A stretch of 64,000 bases of DNA. It comes from Flavobacterium johnsoniae. GTDB lineage: Bacteria; Bacteroidota; Bacteroidia; Flavobacteriales; Flavobacteriaceae. A program made the translations under genes and the position numbers. The DNA lies in assembly GCF_001879205.1 (NCBI RefSeq), contig NZ_MLFK01000007.1, positions 720,977 through 784,976 of the forward strand. Direction: 5' to 3'. Shown here in pieces: positions 1 through 8,513 of this stretch (positions are counted from its first letter, which is position 1; the number at the start of each line of letters is the position of its first letter). The notes beneath the pieces were generated by a model. That model did not search any database. It was not told the DNA's origin and saw only the letters and a program-made list of their open reading frames with translations.

Positions 1-235
1 GTCTTTTTAAAAAGAATCCCAAACCAAAACTGCTTTCTAACATAATCCTACTTTTTAAGTTAATAAATGTAGAATAATATCACTTTCAAATCAAGTCGTT
101 AACCTCGTTAACCCCTATAAAGTAAGGGATTTTTGCTGTTTCTGGTGCACTTTTCTGCGCACTGGAAAGTGCACCGATTCTGCACCTTTAATTTTGTGGG
201 CATTTATAAATATTGAAAACAGGCAATAAAGTAAA

Positions 236-267
236 AAAGCCAGTAAATCATCGGATTTACTGGCTTT
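236..267. terminator. Perfect 14-bp hairpin, possible terminator
   Basis: AAAGCCAGTAAATC (236-249) pairs exactly with GATTTACTGGCTTT (254-267) around a 4-nt loop. A T-rich stretch follows slightly later (272-279). It could end a transcript entering from the left on the plus strand, or one on the minus strand that uses the A/T flank on the other side. Confidence 0.5.
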
Positions 268-333
268 AAGACATTTTTTAAGGCTTTTTGAAAATATTGA
301 AAACTCTAAGTTTTCCGGCTTTTCGGCCTTTCC

Positions 334-363
334 GTGGGGAGAGCAGTATTGAAACCTACGAGG
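334..363 (-). pseudogene. Degenerate tRNA-Tyr-like 3' end
   Basis: Read on the minus strand, the sequence ends in GCTCTCCCCAC and is preceded by a T-arm-like stretch (GTAGG, TTTCAAT, ACTGC). This closely follows the remembered 3' half of Bacteroidota tRNA-Tyr (GCAGG TTCGAAT CCTGC TCTCCCCACCA), but with several substitutions, a broken T-stem pair and no CCA. No acceptor 5' half, D arm or anticodon arm follows. It is therefore not a working tRNA; it is best read as a decayed attachment-site copy or a chance resemblance. Confidence 0.35.
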
Positions 364-763
364 ATCAATTTAACATATTAAAAATATTATTATGGCTTTG
401 CTTGGAATGATGCATTCTTTTTATTTCATCAATATTTTCGGCGCTGATAGAGCATAATGAATATAACGGTAAGATTTAAGAAGAGATAAAAAAAATGGGA
501 GTTCCAGTTTCCTTTTTAATGATCAGGGAGAATTTCTTTCTTATTAAAAAACTTAGTTTTATTAAGAAACTATTCCTGCTATAATGAAGTTTAAAATAAT
601 TACCTTTCAGAATGGAAATATGTTGTTTTGTAAAATAAAATAATAGGTTTGTACCATATTTGTACCACTACGCTGTGAAGTATTGATATACTTGGAATGT
701 TATTTTTGAAGAGGTAAAATAATTCTTTAGTACTAAGTAATTAGTACAAAGTATTAAAATAGG

Positions 764-794
764 AACCGAGTCAGAAATGACTCGGTTTTTTTTA
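764..794 (+). terminator. Rho-independent terminator
   Basis: AACCGAGTCA (764-773) pairs with TGACTCGGTT (778-787) around GAAA, followed by a run of T to 794. It is a textbook intrinsic terminator, yet no gene is recognisable immediately upstream, so it may close a small RNA or a decayed gene. Confidence 0.75.
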
Positions 795-935
795 TGGAGA
801 TTATTTAATTTAAAGTAATAAAAGTATTACAATTAAAAAAATAATATAATTTGTTAATCTTTATGGGCAAAATGATAAATGTCATTTCCTGTTCGGATTC
901 TTTTTCGTAATATTACTATTGGAAATTTTTTTTGA

Positions 936-2006
936 ATGAGAAAGATCAAATACAAGAAAGGACGTAAACTTCAGCATATTACATTAGAATACACCGGGTC
1001 GCACAAGGAACATGAAACCGAAATGCAGCTTTTTGTGTATGATGATGCTGATGTAATCGAATATGATAAGTTTACGGTTCTGGCCCTTAATTCCTGCTTT
1101 GATTATACTAAAAATAATTGGCTGAATATTCATGGCTTAAATGATATCAACCTTATTAAAACAATCGGAGCACATTTTAAGCTGGATGATTTTCTGCTTG
1201 CCGATATTTTAAACACGACTAAAAGAACCAAATTAGAAGAACAGCAAGACGTATTATTCTTCAATATAAAATCGCTTTTACCTTCTGAATATTCAGATAA
1301 TATAAGTGTTGAACAAATCAGTTTTATTTTGAAAGATGGAATATTGATTTCTTTTCAGGAAAAACGAAGTGATTTCTTTACCCATATACGCGAACGCCTT
1401 CGCACACATGCCGGAATTGTTAGAACTAAAAAAGTAGACTATCTTCTGTATTTACTTTTAGATGCAGTAATGGAAAACTTCTATATTACAATTGAGGATG
1501 AAGAGGATAAGATTGAAGAATTAATCAATTTAACCAAAAAAGGTGCAGATCCTGTGATTTTAGAAAAAATTGAAAATCATCGTGATAACTTTAATTTTCT
1601 AAAACGTTCCATTATACCGCTTCGTGATTCGTTGTACTATCTTAAAACAATTAAGGATGATGATGAAAACAGGCTCATTCAGAGAGAAACTTTCAATTTC
1701 TTTATCAGGTTGCATCAAAAAAGTTTAGAGCTTTTAGAACAAATAGAATCAGATATGAGTGCTTTAGAAAGCGCTTCTAATTTCTATTTTTCGGAGCAGA
1801 GCCGAAAAATGAATGAAATTATGAAAACCCTTACTATAATCTCGGCTGTTTTTATTCCATTAACCTTTATCGTTGGGGTTTACGGAATGAATTTTGAAAA
1901 CATGCCGGAACTTAAAACAGAAAATGGATATTTTGTCGTTCTGGGGGTGATGTTTTTGCTTGTTGTGGGTTTAATCATCTATTTCAAAAAAAGACGCTGG
2001 TTTTAG
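936..2006 (+). CDS. corA: CorA-type magnesium/cobalt transporter
   Basis: This 356-residue protein belongs to the CorA family of homopentameric divalent-cation channels of the inner membrane, which take up Mg2+ and also pass Co2+. A large, mostly helical cytosolic part (residues 1-290) is followed by two membrane helices (about 295-315 and 333-350). The family signature GMN is at 317-319 in the context YGMNFENMPEL, and the C terminus is basic (KKRRWF) on the cytosolic side. Length and architecture are normal for the family. It stands alone ahead of pta with a gap of about 60 bp. Choosing between Mg2+ uptake and metal efflux from sequence alone is not safe. Confidence 0.93.
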   Translation: MRKIKYKKGRKLQHITLEYTGSHKEHETEMQLFVYDDADVIEYDKFTVLALNSCFDYTKNNWLNIHGLNDINLIKTIGAHFKLDDFLLADILNTTKRTKLEEQQDVLFFNIKSLLPSEYSDNISVEQISFILKDGILISFQEKRSDFFTHIRERLRTHAGIVRTKKVDYLLYLLLDAVMENFYITIEDEEDKIEELINLTKKGADPVILEKIENHRDNFNFLKRSIIPLRDSLYYLKTIKDDDENRLIQRETFNFFIRLHQKSLELLEQIESDMSALESASNFYFSEQSRKMNEIMKTLTIISAVFIPLTFIVGVYGMNFENMPELKTENGYFVVLGVMFLLVVGLIIYFKKRRWF

Positions 2007-2066
2007 CATTTAACTATTAAAATTTACAATTTAAAAATACAGATGTTTAGTTTCAAAATATAAATT

Positions 2067-2759
2067 ATGAGTAAAGCAATATATATAGCAACAAGCGATC
2101 AAAATAGCGGAAAATCAATTATTACACTCGGCTTAATGAGTATCCTGATTGGTAAAACAGCTAAAGTTGGTTATTTCAGACCTATTGTAGAAGATTTTGT
2201 CGATGGAGAATTGGATAATCATATTGAAACAGTTTTATCTTATTTTAACCTCGATATTAAGTTTGAAGATGCGTATGCCATCACAAAAAGCAAGCTGATT
2301 AAAAAGAAAAACAAAGGTAAAATAGGAGAGGTTTTAGATTTAATTATTGAGAAATACAAAAAACTGGAAGAACGTTTTGATTTTGTTTTGGTTGAAGGAA
2401 CAAGTTTTACAGGAGAAGGAACTTCTATCGAATTAGATTTGAATGTTTTAATAGCTAAAAATCTTGGAATTCCAACCATCATAATGGGATCAGGAGTTGG
2501 AAAAACCTTAGAAGAATTAGTTGATAGTTTGTATTTGGTTTATGACTCTTTTAAAGTTAAAGATGTTGAGGTTTTGTCGGTTTTTGCTAATAAAGTACAG
2601 CCTGAAAACATTGAACTAGTTACTAAGAGCCTGCAAAAAAGCCTGCCGCCAAATGTTTTGGTAAATACAATTCCGCTGATATCAAGTTTAAATAATCAAA
2701 CAATGCAGGAAATTGTAAACGAACTCGATCAAAAGTATTGTTTGGAGGTAATTATCTGA
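2067..2759 (+). CDS. pta: Phosphate acetyltransferase, N-terminal part (frameshifted)
   Basis: This frame encodes the N-terminal BioD/CobQ-like P-loop domain of a long-form phosphate acetyltransferase. The P-loop region is at residues 9-18 (TSDQNSGKSI), and VEGTSF near residue 110 fits the same fold. Homology with long Pta proteins runs to about residue 224 (QKY); the frame then leaves the family (CLEVII) and stops at 2757-2759. The remainder of the protein continues without loss in the -1 frame starting at 2738-2741. Joining 224 residues to the 473 of the next frame gives 697, the normal length of the long enzyme. One missing base, probably a T in the TATTG stretch at 2736-2740, explains everything. 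Confidence 0.85.
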   Translation: MSKAIYIATSDQNSGKSIITLGLMSILIGKTAKVGYFRPIVEDFVDGELDNHIETVLSYFNLDIKFEDAYAITKSKLIKKKNKGKIGEVLDLIIEKYKKLEERFDFVLVEGTSFTGEGTSIELDLNVLIAKNLGIPTIIMGSGVGKTLEELVDSLYLVYDSFKVKDVEVLSVFANKVQPENIELVTKSLQKSLPPNVLVNTIPLISSLNNQTMQEIVNELDQKYCLEVII

Positions 2760-4159
2760 ATAATGAAATCGGCCATTTTAGTGTGGGAGCTATGCAGCTA
2801 CATAATTATCTGGTTCATTTACATGATAATGCACTTGTTATTACGCCAGGAGATAGATCAGATATCATTTTAGGAGCTTTACAGGCAAATGAATCAGCAA
2901 ATTATCCTACGATATCAGGAATTATTCTAACGGGAAATATTGTTCCCGAAGAGAGTATTTTAAAACTTATAGAAGGACTTTCGGCAATTGTTCCAATTAT
3001 TGCTGTTGACGGTGGAACTTATCATATTACCAATAAAATTGGTAAGATAAAATCTGAGATTTACGCTAATAATACACATAAAATAGAAACCTCAATAAGT
3101 ACCTTTGAGAAATACGTTGATAATGATGCGTTATCTGAAAGATTAATCACTTTTGAAGCAGAAGGCATGACGCCAAAAATGTTTCAATATAATATGGTTA
3201 AAAGAGCTAAACAGCACCGTAAACATATTGTGCTTCCAGAAGGAAACGATGATAGAATCATTATTGCAGCATCAAGATTATTAGATATGGATGTTGTTGA
3301 TATTTCAATTATTGGAGATAAAAAACAGATTGAAAATAAAGTAACAGAACTTGGTATTACACTTGATTTCTCAAAAGTTAACATTATCAATCCAATAGAA
3401 TCTGAATTTTACGAAGATTATGCTAATACTTATTATGAGCTTAGGAAAGCTAAAAATGTGAGTATTACTATGGCAAGAGATTTAATGGAAGATGTTTCGT
3501 ATTTTGGAACTATGATGGTGTACAAAGGTCACGCAGACGGAATGGTTTCTGGAGCAGCTCATACTACACAGCATACTATTTTGCCGGCATTACAGTTTAT
3601 TAAAACAAAACCAAATTCGTCCGTAGTTTCCTCAGTATTTTTTATGTGTTTAGAAGACAGGGTTTCTGTTTTTGGAGATTGTGCCATCAATCCAAATCCA
3701 ACAGCAGAGCAATTGGCAGAAATTGCGATTTCATCGGCAGAATCAAGTGCCGCTTTCGGAATTGAACCCAAAATTGCCATGCTTTCTTATTCGTCAGGAT
3801 CTTCAGGAAAAGGAGATGAAGTAGATAAAGTGAGAGCCGCAACTGCAATTGTTAAAGCAAAAAGACCTGATTTAAAGATTGAAGGCCCAATTCAGTATGA
3901 TGCAGCTGTCGACTTAAGCGTAGGAAGAAGCAAAATGCCGGACTCAGAAGTTGCAGGACAGGCGAGTGTCCTTATTTTTCCTGATTTAAATACCGGAAAT
4001 AATACTTACAAAGCCGTACAAAGAGAAACTGGAGCTTTGGCAATTGGACCAATGCTGCAAGGACTGAACAAGCCTGTAAATGATTTAAGCCGAGGCTGTA
4101 CTGTAGACGATATTATTAATACAGTAGTAATTACAGCGATTCAGGCGCAGGGAATGTAA
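2738..4159 (+). CDS. pta: Phosphate acetyltransferase, DRTGG and catalytic domains
   Basis: Pta converts acetyl-CoA and phosphate to acetyl phosphate and CoA, the first step of the Pta-AckA acetate pathway in the cytosol. This frame holds the regulatory DRTGG domain (about residues 1-110, with the segment ITPGDRSDIILGAL) and the complete PTA/PTB catalytic domain (about 145-473, beginning near KHIVLPEGNDDR and containing SYSSGSSGKG). It has no start of its own: it opens at a TTG inside the upstream frame with no ribosome-binding site, as expected for the back half of a frameshifted gene. The catalytic domain is intact and could act alone if translated. ackA follows after 80 bp. Confidence 0.88.
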   Translation: MFGGNYLNNEIGHFSVGAMQLHNYLVHLHDNALVITPGDRSDIILGALQANESANYPTISGIILTGNIVPEESILKLIEGLSAIVPIIAVDGGTYHITNKIGKIKSEIYANNTHKIETSISTFEKYVDNDALSERLITFEAEGMTPKMFQYNMVKRAKQHRKHIVLPEGNDDRIIIAASRLLDMDVVDISIIGDKKQIENKVTELGITLDFSKVNIINPIESEFYEDYANTYYELRKAKNVSITMARDLMEDVSYFGTMMVYKGHADGMVSGAAHTTQHTILPALQFIKTKPNSSVVSSVFFMCLEDRVSVFGDCAINPNPTAEQLAEIAISSAESSAAFGIEPKIAMLSYSSGSSGKGDEVDKVRAATAIVKAKRPDLKIEGPIQYDAAVDLSVGRSKMPDSEVAGQASVLIFPDLNTGNNTYKAVQRETGALAIGPMLQGLNKPVNDLSRGCTVDDIINTVVITAIQAQGM

Positions 4160-4239
4160 TAAATTAAAATCCAGAATTAAAAATTAAAAATAAACTTCTA
4201 AAAAGATTTAGAAATTGGTGTCTTAGCAACTTAAAAAAA

Positions 4240-5424
4240 ATGAAAATACTTATTATAAACTCAGGAAGTTCTTCAATAAAATATCAATTAATGGTTATGC
4301 CTGCAAACGAAGTAATTTGCAGTGGAATGATAGACAGAATTGGTTTAGAAACTTCTAATATCAGCTTTAAAACGGCTTTAAATTCTTTTGAAGAAATACT
4401 TCCAATTCCAACACATAAAGTAGGATTACAAAAAGTAGCTGATATGCTTTTGGATCCTGAAACCGGAGTTATAAAAACAACATCAGAAATTGCAGCAGTT
4501 GGGCATAGAGTAGTTCACGGCGGAAGTTATTTTTCAAATACAACAATTATTACCGAAGATGTCAAAGAAAAAATAAAAGAACTTTCGGAGTTAGCACCTT
4601 TGCATAATCCTGCCCATTTGGTTGGAATAAATGTTGCCGAAGAAATATTTGCATCTGCAAAACAAGTAGCTGTTTTTGATACTGCTTTCCATCAAACTAT
4701 TCCTGTTGAAGCTTACAAATATGCTATTCCAAATTTTCTTTTAACAGAGCATAAAGTACGTGTTTATGGCTTTCATGGAACCAGTCATAAATACGTTTCA
4801 GAAAAAGCGATTAGTTATTTAGAAAAAAACTCAAAAATAATTACGATCCATTTAGGAAATGGCTGTAGTATGACGGCTGTTAAAGATGGAAAAAGCATTG
4901 ATACTACGATGGGATTCTCTCCGGCAAATGGTTTGATTATGGGAACCCGAGCTGGTGATATCGATCAGTCAGTTATTTTTTATCTGGTTAAAAACTTGGG
5001 TTATACACCAGATGAAGTAAATTCTATTTTGCTAAAACAAAGTGGCATGCTTGGTTTAACAGGTTACAGCGATCTTCGTGATATAGAATCTAAAGCATCA
5101 GAAGGAAACAAAGATTGCCAGTTGGCTTTATTAATGAACTCTTACAGAATTAGAAAAACAATTGGCGCTTATACAGCTGCTCTAAACGGTTTAGATGCTA
5201 TTATATTTACTGCCGGAATTGGTGAAAATTCCTCTTATATGCGCGAATTGATTTGTACAGATATGGATTATTTTGGAATTGAAATTGACAAAGAGAAAAA
5301 CCAAATCCGCTCAAAGGATATAAGAGAAATCAACAGCAAAGAGTCAAAAACTAAAGTTCTGGTTGTGCCAACAGATGAAGAATATGAAATTGCAAATCAG
5401 GTTTATCAGTTACTTGAAAACTAA
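4240..5424 (+). CDS. ackA: Acetate kinase
   Basis: AckA (394 residues) transfers phosphate from acetyl phosphate to ADP, giving acetate and ATP, or runs in reverse to activate acetate. The ASKHA-fold signatures are present: NSGSSSIKY near the N terminus, the GHRVVHGG stretch near residue 88, HLGNGCSMTAV near 206, MGTRAGDID near 235 and TAGIGENSS near 327. It follows pta directly in the same direction, and a terminator lies 20 bp after the stop, so pta and ackA form one transcription unit. Length is normal. Confidence 0.96.
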   Translation: MKILIINSGSSSIKYQLMVMPANEVICSGMIDRIGLETSNISFKTALNSFEEILPIPTHKVGLQKVADMLLDPETGVIKTTSEIAAVGHRVVHGGSYFSNTTIITEDVKEKIKELSELAPLHNPAHLVGINVAEEIFASAKQVAVFDTAFHQTIPVEAYKYAIPNFLLTEHKVRVYGFHGTSHKYVSEKAISYLEKNSKIITIHLGNGCSMTAVKDGKSIDTTMGFSPANGLIMGTRAGDIDQSVIFYLVKNLGYTPDEVNSILLKQSGMLGLTGYSDLRDIESKASEGNKDCQLALLMNSYRIRKTIGAYTAALNGLDAIIFTAGIGENSSYMRELICTDMDYFGIEIDKEKNQIRSKDIREINSKESKTKVLVVPTDEEYEIANQVYQLLEN

Positions 5425-5443
5425 AAAATAAATAGAGTAATCA

Positions 5444-5473
5444 AAAAGCTTCTCATTTGAGAGGCTTTTTTTT
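5444..5473 (+). terminator. Terminator after ackA
   Basis: AAAAGCTTCTC (5444-5454) pairs with GAGAGGCTTTT (5459-5469) with one G-U pair and a 4-nt loop, followed by a T run. It separates the acetate genes from the regulator gene downstream. Confidence 0.8.
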
Positions 5474-5491
5474 ACGTTTAAAAATCAATAT

Positions 5492-8269
5492 GTGTCAGTA
5501 TCTTTGAATATAAATCCGAATATCTTGAAATCGATCCTTTTAAAATCCGTTTTCTTCTTTTTCATTGCTTTTCAAATTCAAGCACAAGAATTACTTCCCT
5601 TTGTTGAAAATTATAATAAATCAGATTATCAAGGCGATAATCAAATCTGGAATGTAGCTCAGGGCAATGATAAAGCCATGTATTTTGCTAATAATCATTA
5701 TTTGCTGCGATATGACGGTGTAATTTGGGAAAAGTACTCCCTGCCAAATAAAACCATTATTCGCTCGATTTTAATTGAAGGAGATCGAATTTATTCCGGT
5801 TCTTATAAGGAATTTGGATACTGGTACCGAAAAAATGGTAAAATGCATTATGTTTCGATTACCAAAAATCTTCGGCTGTTTGATGAAAAAGACAATGAGG
5901 AAATCTGGAAAATTTTCAGGTTTAAAGATTCTTTATATTTTCAGTCTTTTAATGATGTTTTTATTTATAACGGAAAACACATTCAAAAAATCAAATTCCC
6001 TTTTTTAATATCATACTGTTTTGTAATAGATAATGCCGTTTATGCAGCATCTGTTAATAAAGGTCTTTTTAAGATGGAGGGATCAAAAATTTCAAGCCCG
6101 AAAGGCTGGGAGGTTTTAAAAAATACCGTTGTTCATGCTGTCGAGAAGTATCAGGGTAAAACTTATATTTTTACGCAGAAAAGAGGAGTTTTTACCGTTG
6201 AAAGTAATGGATTAAAAGCTTGGGATCATCCTTTAAATGAAGCATTAAAGTCAAACGGAATAAACGTTGCCAAGTTTATTAAAAACAATAAACTTGTTGT
6301 TGGAACGGGGAATAAAGGCGTTTTTATTTATGATTTTAAAACAAATACTTTTAAGAATATCGATCGAAATAATGTATTGATGAACAATTCTGTTTTAAGT
6401 ATCGGTTTTGATAAAGAAGAAGATTTATGGCTTGGTCTCGATAATGGTATTGCGCATGTTGAGGTCAATTCACCCATATCGTTTTTTTATGATAATTCAG
6501 GAATTTTAGGATCTGTTTATTCGGTTGCCACAATTAATAAGGGTTACTTAATAGCCTCAAACCATGGAATTTTTGAGTTTGATTCAGGTAATTTTAAAAT
6601 GCTTCCCAATACCCAGGGACAAGGCTGGAATATCACTAAAATTGGTGATAAATATGTCATTGGTCACAATGATGGAACTTTTTGCTATGAAAATGGCGGC
6701 CTAACCAAAATTAATAATGTAAGCGGAGGATGGAATTTTTCTAAAAGTATGATTAATGATACATATTTTCAATCTACTTATAGCGGAGTTTTGGTTTATA
6801 ATGATGCGGCTAAACTTCAGGAGAATAAAATTATTAATGATCTTTCAAAACCTATAAAATATGTAGCCCAAAATAAGAAAAATGAAATTTGGGCAGCGGA
6901 TAATTATCGTGGACTTTACAGAGTTTTATTTGATGACAACTATAAAACAAAAAAAGTCGAGAATATTACACAGCAAAGTAAAATTACAAATGATTTTGGT
7001 GTTAAAATTTTTGAATTTAGGGATGAAATACTTTTCCTGATTAATAACGTATGGTATACTTTCAATTCGATTTCAAGTAAACTTGAAGAAAATGAATTGT
7101 TCAATACAAATTTTAAAAATATTTCAGATGTAGTTGCGATTGATCAGGATCATTTTATGGTACTTCAAGATGGAATTTTGTATCATATATATTCGCACAA
7201 CAATAAATTTGTCTGGAATATTATTCAGGAAAAATATTATAAGGGAAAATTGATCAATGAAAACTTAAGAATTTTTAAAAGTCAGAATCATTATTTGCTT
7301 AATCTGGATGATGGTTTTATTTCACTTCAGTTAGAATACCAAAATAAGCAAAACAAAGGAGTTAAAGTTGAGGCTTATAATAATAATGAATTATTGCCTG
7401 ATGACGGAAAGATAAAACATAATACAGAACTCAGAATAAATGTAATATCTGGAATTTATGGTGCGAGCAAACCCAATTTATTTTATCAGATAAACACCGG
7501 CAAAAATTATATCCCCATCTCAAATGGTGCAATTGTATTAAACAATCTTAGCAGTGGCTCACATTCTGTAGTGATTTTTAAACATGATGGAGCTAACTAC
7601 GACAAAGTTTCTAGTTTTGATTTTAGAGTAGCACAGCCGTGGTATTTTTCATTTTGGATGATTTTGCTTTATCTTTTAATAATTGGAGCTGTTTTATTTT
7701 TCTATTATAAATGGAATAAACTTCGTTATACACAAAAACTAAAATTGCAGGCTGAAGAATTAAAACATCAGCGTGAAATTTTGGAGATGGAATTAAAAGC
7801 AGAGAACGAATTAAATGTTCAGGAATACGAAAAGCATATTTTAGAATTGGAACTACAAACCAAATCATCGGAAGTTGCTGGAAAATCTTTGTCGATTGCA
7901 AAGCAGAGTGAAATGATCGAAAATATCCAGAATATTTTAAATTCAGAAAAGGATTTCAACAAACTAAAAAGTGAAATTAAAAAAGCGATCAAGATAAACG
8001 AAGTGAATAAACACGAATGGGAAATTTTTGAAACCAATTTAAATCAAATACATAATGAGTTTATCATTAATCTTTCCAAAAAGTATCCTCATTTAACTCC
8101 TAAGGATATAAAGTTATGTGTCTATCTTAAAATGAACCTGTCTTCTAAAGAAATTGCTCCTATGATGAACATCTCATTTAGAGGTGTAGAATTGCATAGA
8201 TACCGCCTTAGAAAGAAGTTAAATCTAACTCAGGAGGAAAACCTGTCTAAGTTTTTATTAACTCTGTAA
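5492..8269 (+). CDS. Membrane triple-Y (Y_Y_Y) regulator with LuxR-type HTH
   Basis: This 925-residue protein has the layout of Bacteroidota sensor-regulators related to hybrid two-component systems but without a histidine kinase. It has a signal/anchor segment (1-31, ending AQA), a periplasmic beta-propeller of repeated WxGxxxG-like blades (about 35-620), a Y_Y_Y domain (about 640-712), one membrane helix (about 716-740), a long coiled coil (about 742-830) and a C-terminal LuxR-like helix-turn-helix (about 865-925, SSKEIAPMMNISFRGVELHR). It lies just before susC and is very probably its glycan-sensing activator. The start is GTG at 5492; an ATG two bases earlier is out of frame. No phospho-acceptor domain is visible, so signalling must differ from classic systems. 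Confidence 0.85.
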   Translation: MSVSLNINPNILKSILLKSVFFFFIAFQIQAQELLPFVENYNKSDYQGDNQIWNVAQGNDKAMYFANNHYLLRYDGVIWEKYSLPNKTIIRSILIEGDRIYSGSYKEFGYWYRKNGKMHYVSITKNLRLFDEKDNEEIWKIFRFKDSLYFQSFNDVFIYNGKHIQKIKFPFLISYCFVIDNAVYAASVNKGLFKMEGSKISSPKGWEVLKNTVVHAVEKYQGKTYIFTQKRGVFTVESNGLKAWDHPLNEALKSNGINVAKFIKNNKLVVGTGNKGVFIYDFKTNTFKNIDRNNVLMNNSVLSIGFDKEEDLWLGLDNGIAHVEVNSPISFFYDNSGILGSVYSVATINKGYLIASNHGIFEFDSGNFKMLPNTQGQGWNITKIGDKYVIGHNDGTFCYENGGLTKINNVSGGWNFSKSMINDTYFQSTYSGVLVYNDAAKLQENKIINDLSKPIKYVAQNKKNEIWAADNYRGLYRVLFDDNYKTKKVENITQQSKITNDFGVKIFEFRDEILFLINNVWYTFNSISSKLEENELFNTNFKNISDVVAIDQDHFMVLQDGILYHIYSHNNKFVWNIIQEKYYKGKLINENLRIFKSQNHYLLNLDDGFISLQLEYQNKQNKGVKVEAYNNNELLPDDGKIKHNTELRINVISGIYGASKPNLFYQINTGKNYIPISNGAIVLNNLSSGSHSVVIFKHDGANYDKVSSFDFRVAQPWYFSFWMILLYLLIIGAVLFFYYKWNKLRYTQKLKLQAEELKHQREILEMELKAENELNVQEYEKHILELELQTKSSEVAGKSLSIAKQSEMIENIQNILNSEKDFNKLKSEIKKAIKINEVNKHEWEIFETNLNQIHNEFIINLSKKYPHLTPKDIKLCVYLKMNLSSKEIAPMMNISFRGVELHRYRLRKKLNLTQEENLSKFLLTL

Positions 8270-8330
8270 GATTTGATTTTATTTTTTACAGAATTTATAT
8301 TTTTCCGTATCAATTTTTACATAATTGCAA

Positions 8331-8483
8331 TACATCATTACTACATCATAAAGGTATGTTAAGAAAATAAAATTAACATTTATAAGGTTGATAATCAGCT
8401 TTTTTCGTACAAATTTTAACATAATGATGTAGCTATGCTGTAGTGGTATATGATGTACTACAACGTTGTAATTGCTTAATTTG
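8331..8483 (+). promoter_or_regulatory. Candidate control region of the susC operon
   Basis: Four copies of one heptamer lie between the regulator and susC: TACATCA at 8331-8337 and 8342-8348 (11 bp apart, one helical turn), and its complement TGATGTA at 8425-8431 and 8451-8457. A perfect 12-bp palindrome TACAACGTTGTA follows at 8459-8470. TTAATTTG at 8476-8483 is one base off the TAnnTTTG -7 box and sits about 30 bp before the susC ATG; no good -33 box is placed correctly, as expected for an activator-dependent promoter. Assignment to the LuxR-type regulator upstream is an inference. Confidence 0.45.
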
Positions 8484-8513
8484 GCTCTACTAACTTAAAC
8501 GATTACAAACTGT

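Larger units (their letters stand above)
1..935. other. Gene-free left end with repeats and hairpins
   Basis: I see no convincing coding frame here. The stretch holds a 10-bp inverted repeat (144-153 with 166-175, GGTGCACTTT), a further TGCACC at 181-186, a 14-bp perfect hairpin at 236-267, a tRNA-Tyr-like remnant at 334-363, a TTTGTACCA direct repeat near 652-669, and a clear terminator at 764-794. Short repeated words next to a tRNA 3' fragment are what one expects beside a tyrosine-recombinase attachment site, so this may be the edge of an old integrated element lying to the left. That reading is an inference. Confidence 0.5.

Noticed and set aside
334..363. Functional tRNA gene on the minus strand
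   Set aside because: Only a mutated 3' end is present; no anticodon arm, D arm or 5' acceptor strand can be folded from the adjoining sequence.
2730..2760. Programmed -1 frameshifting in pta
   Set aside because: The junction has no X XXY YYZ slippery heptamer and I see no clear downstream stimulatory hairpin; a one-base deletion or sequencing error is simpler.
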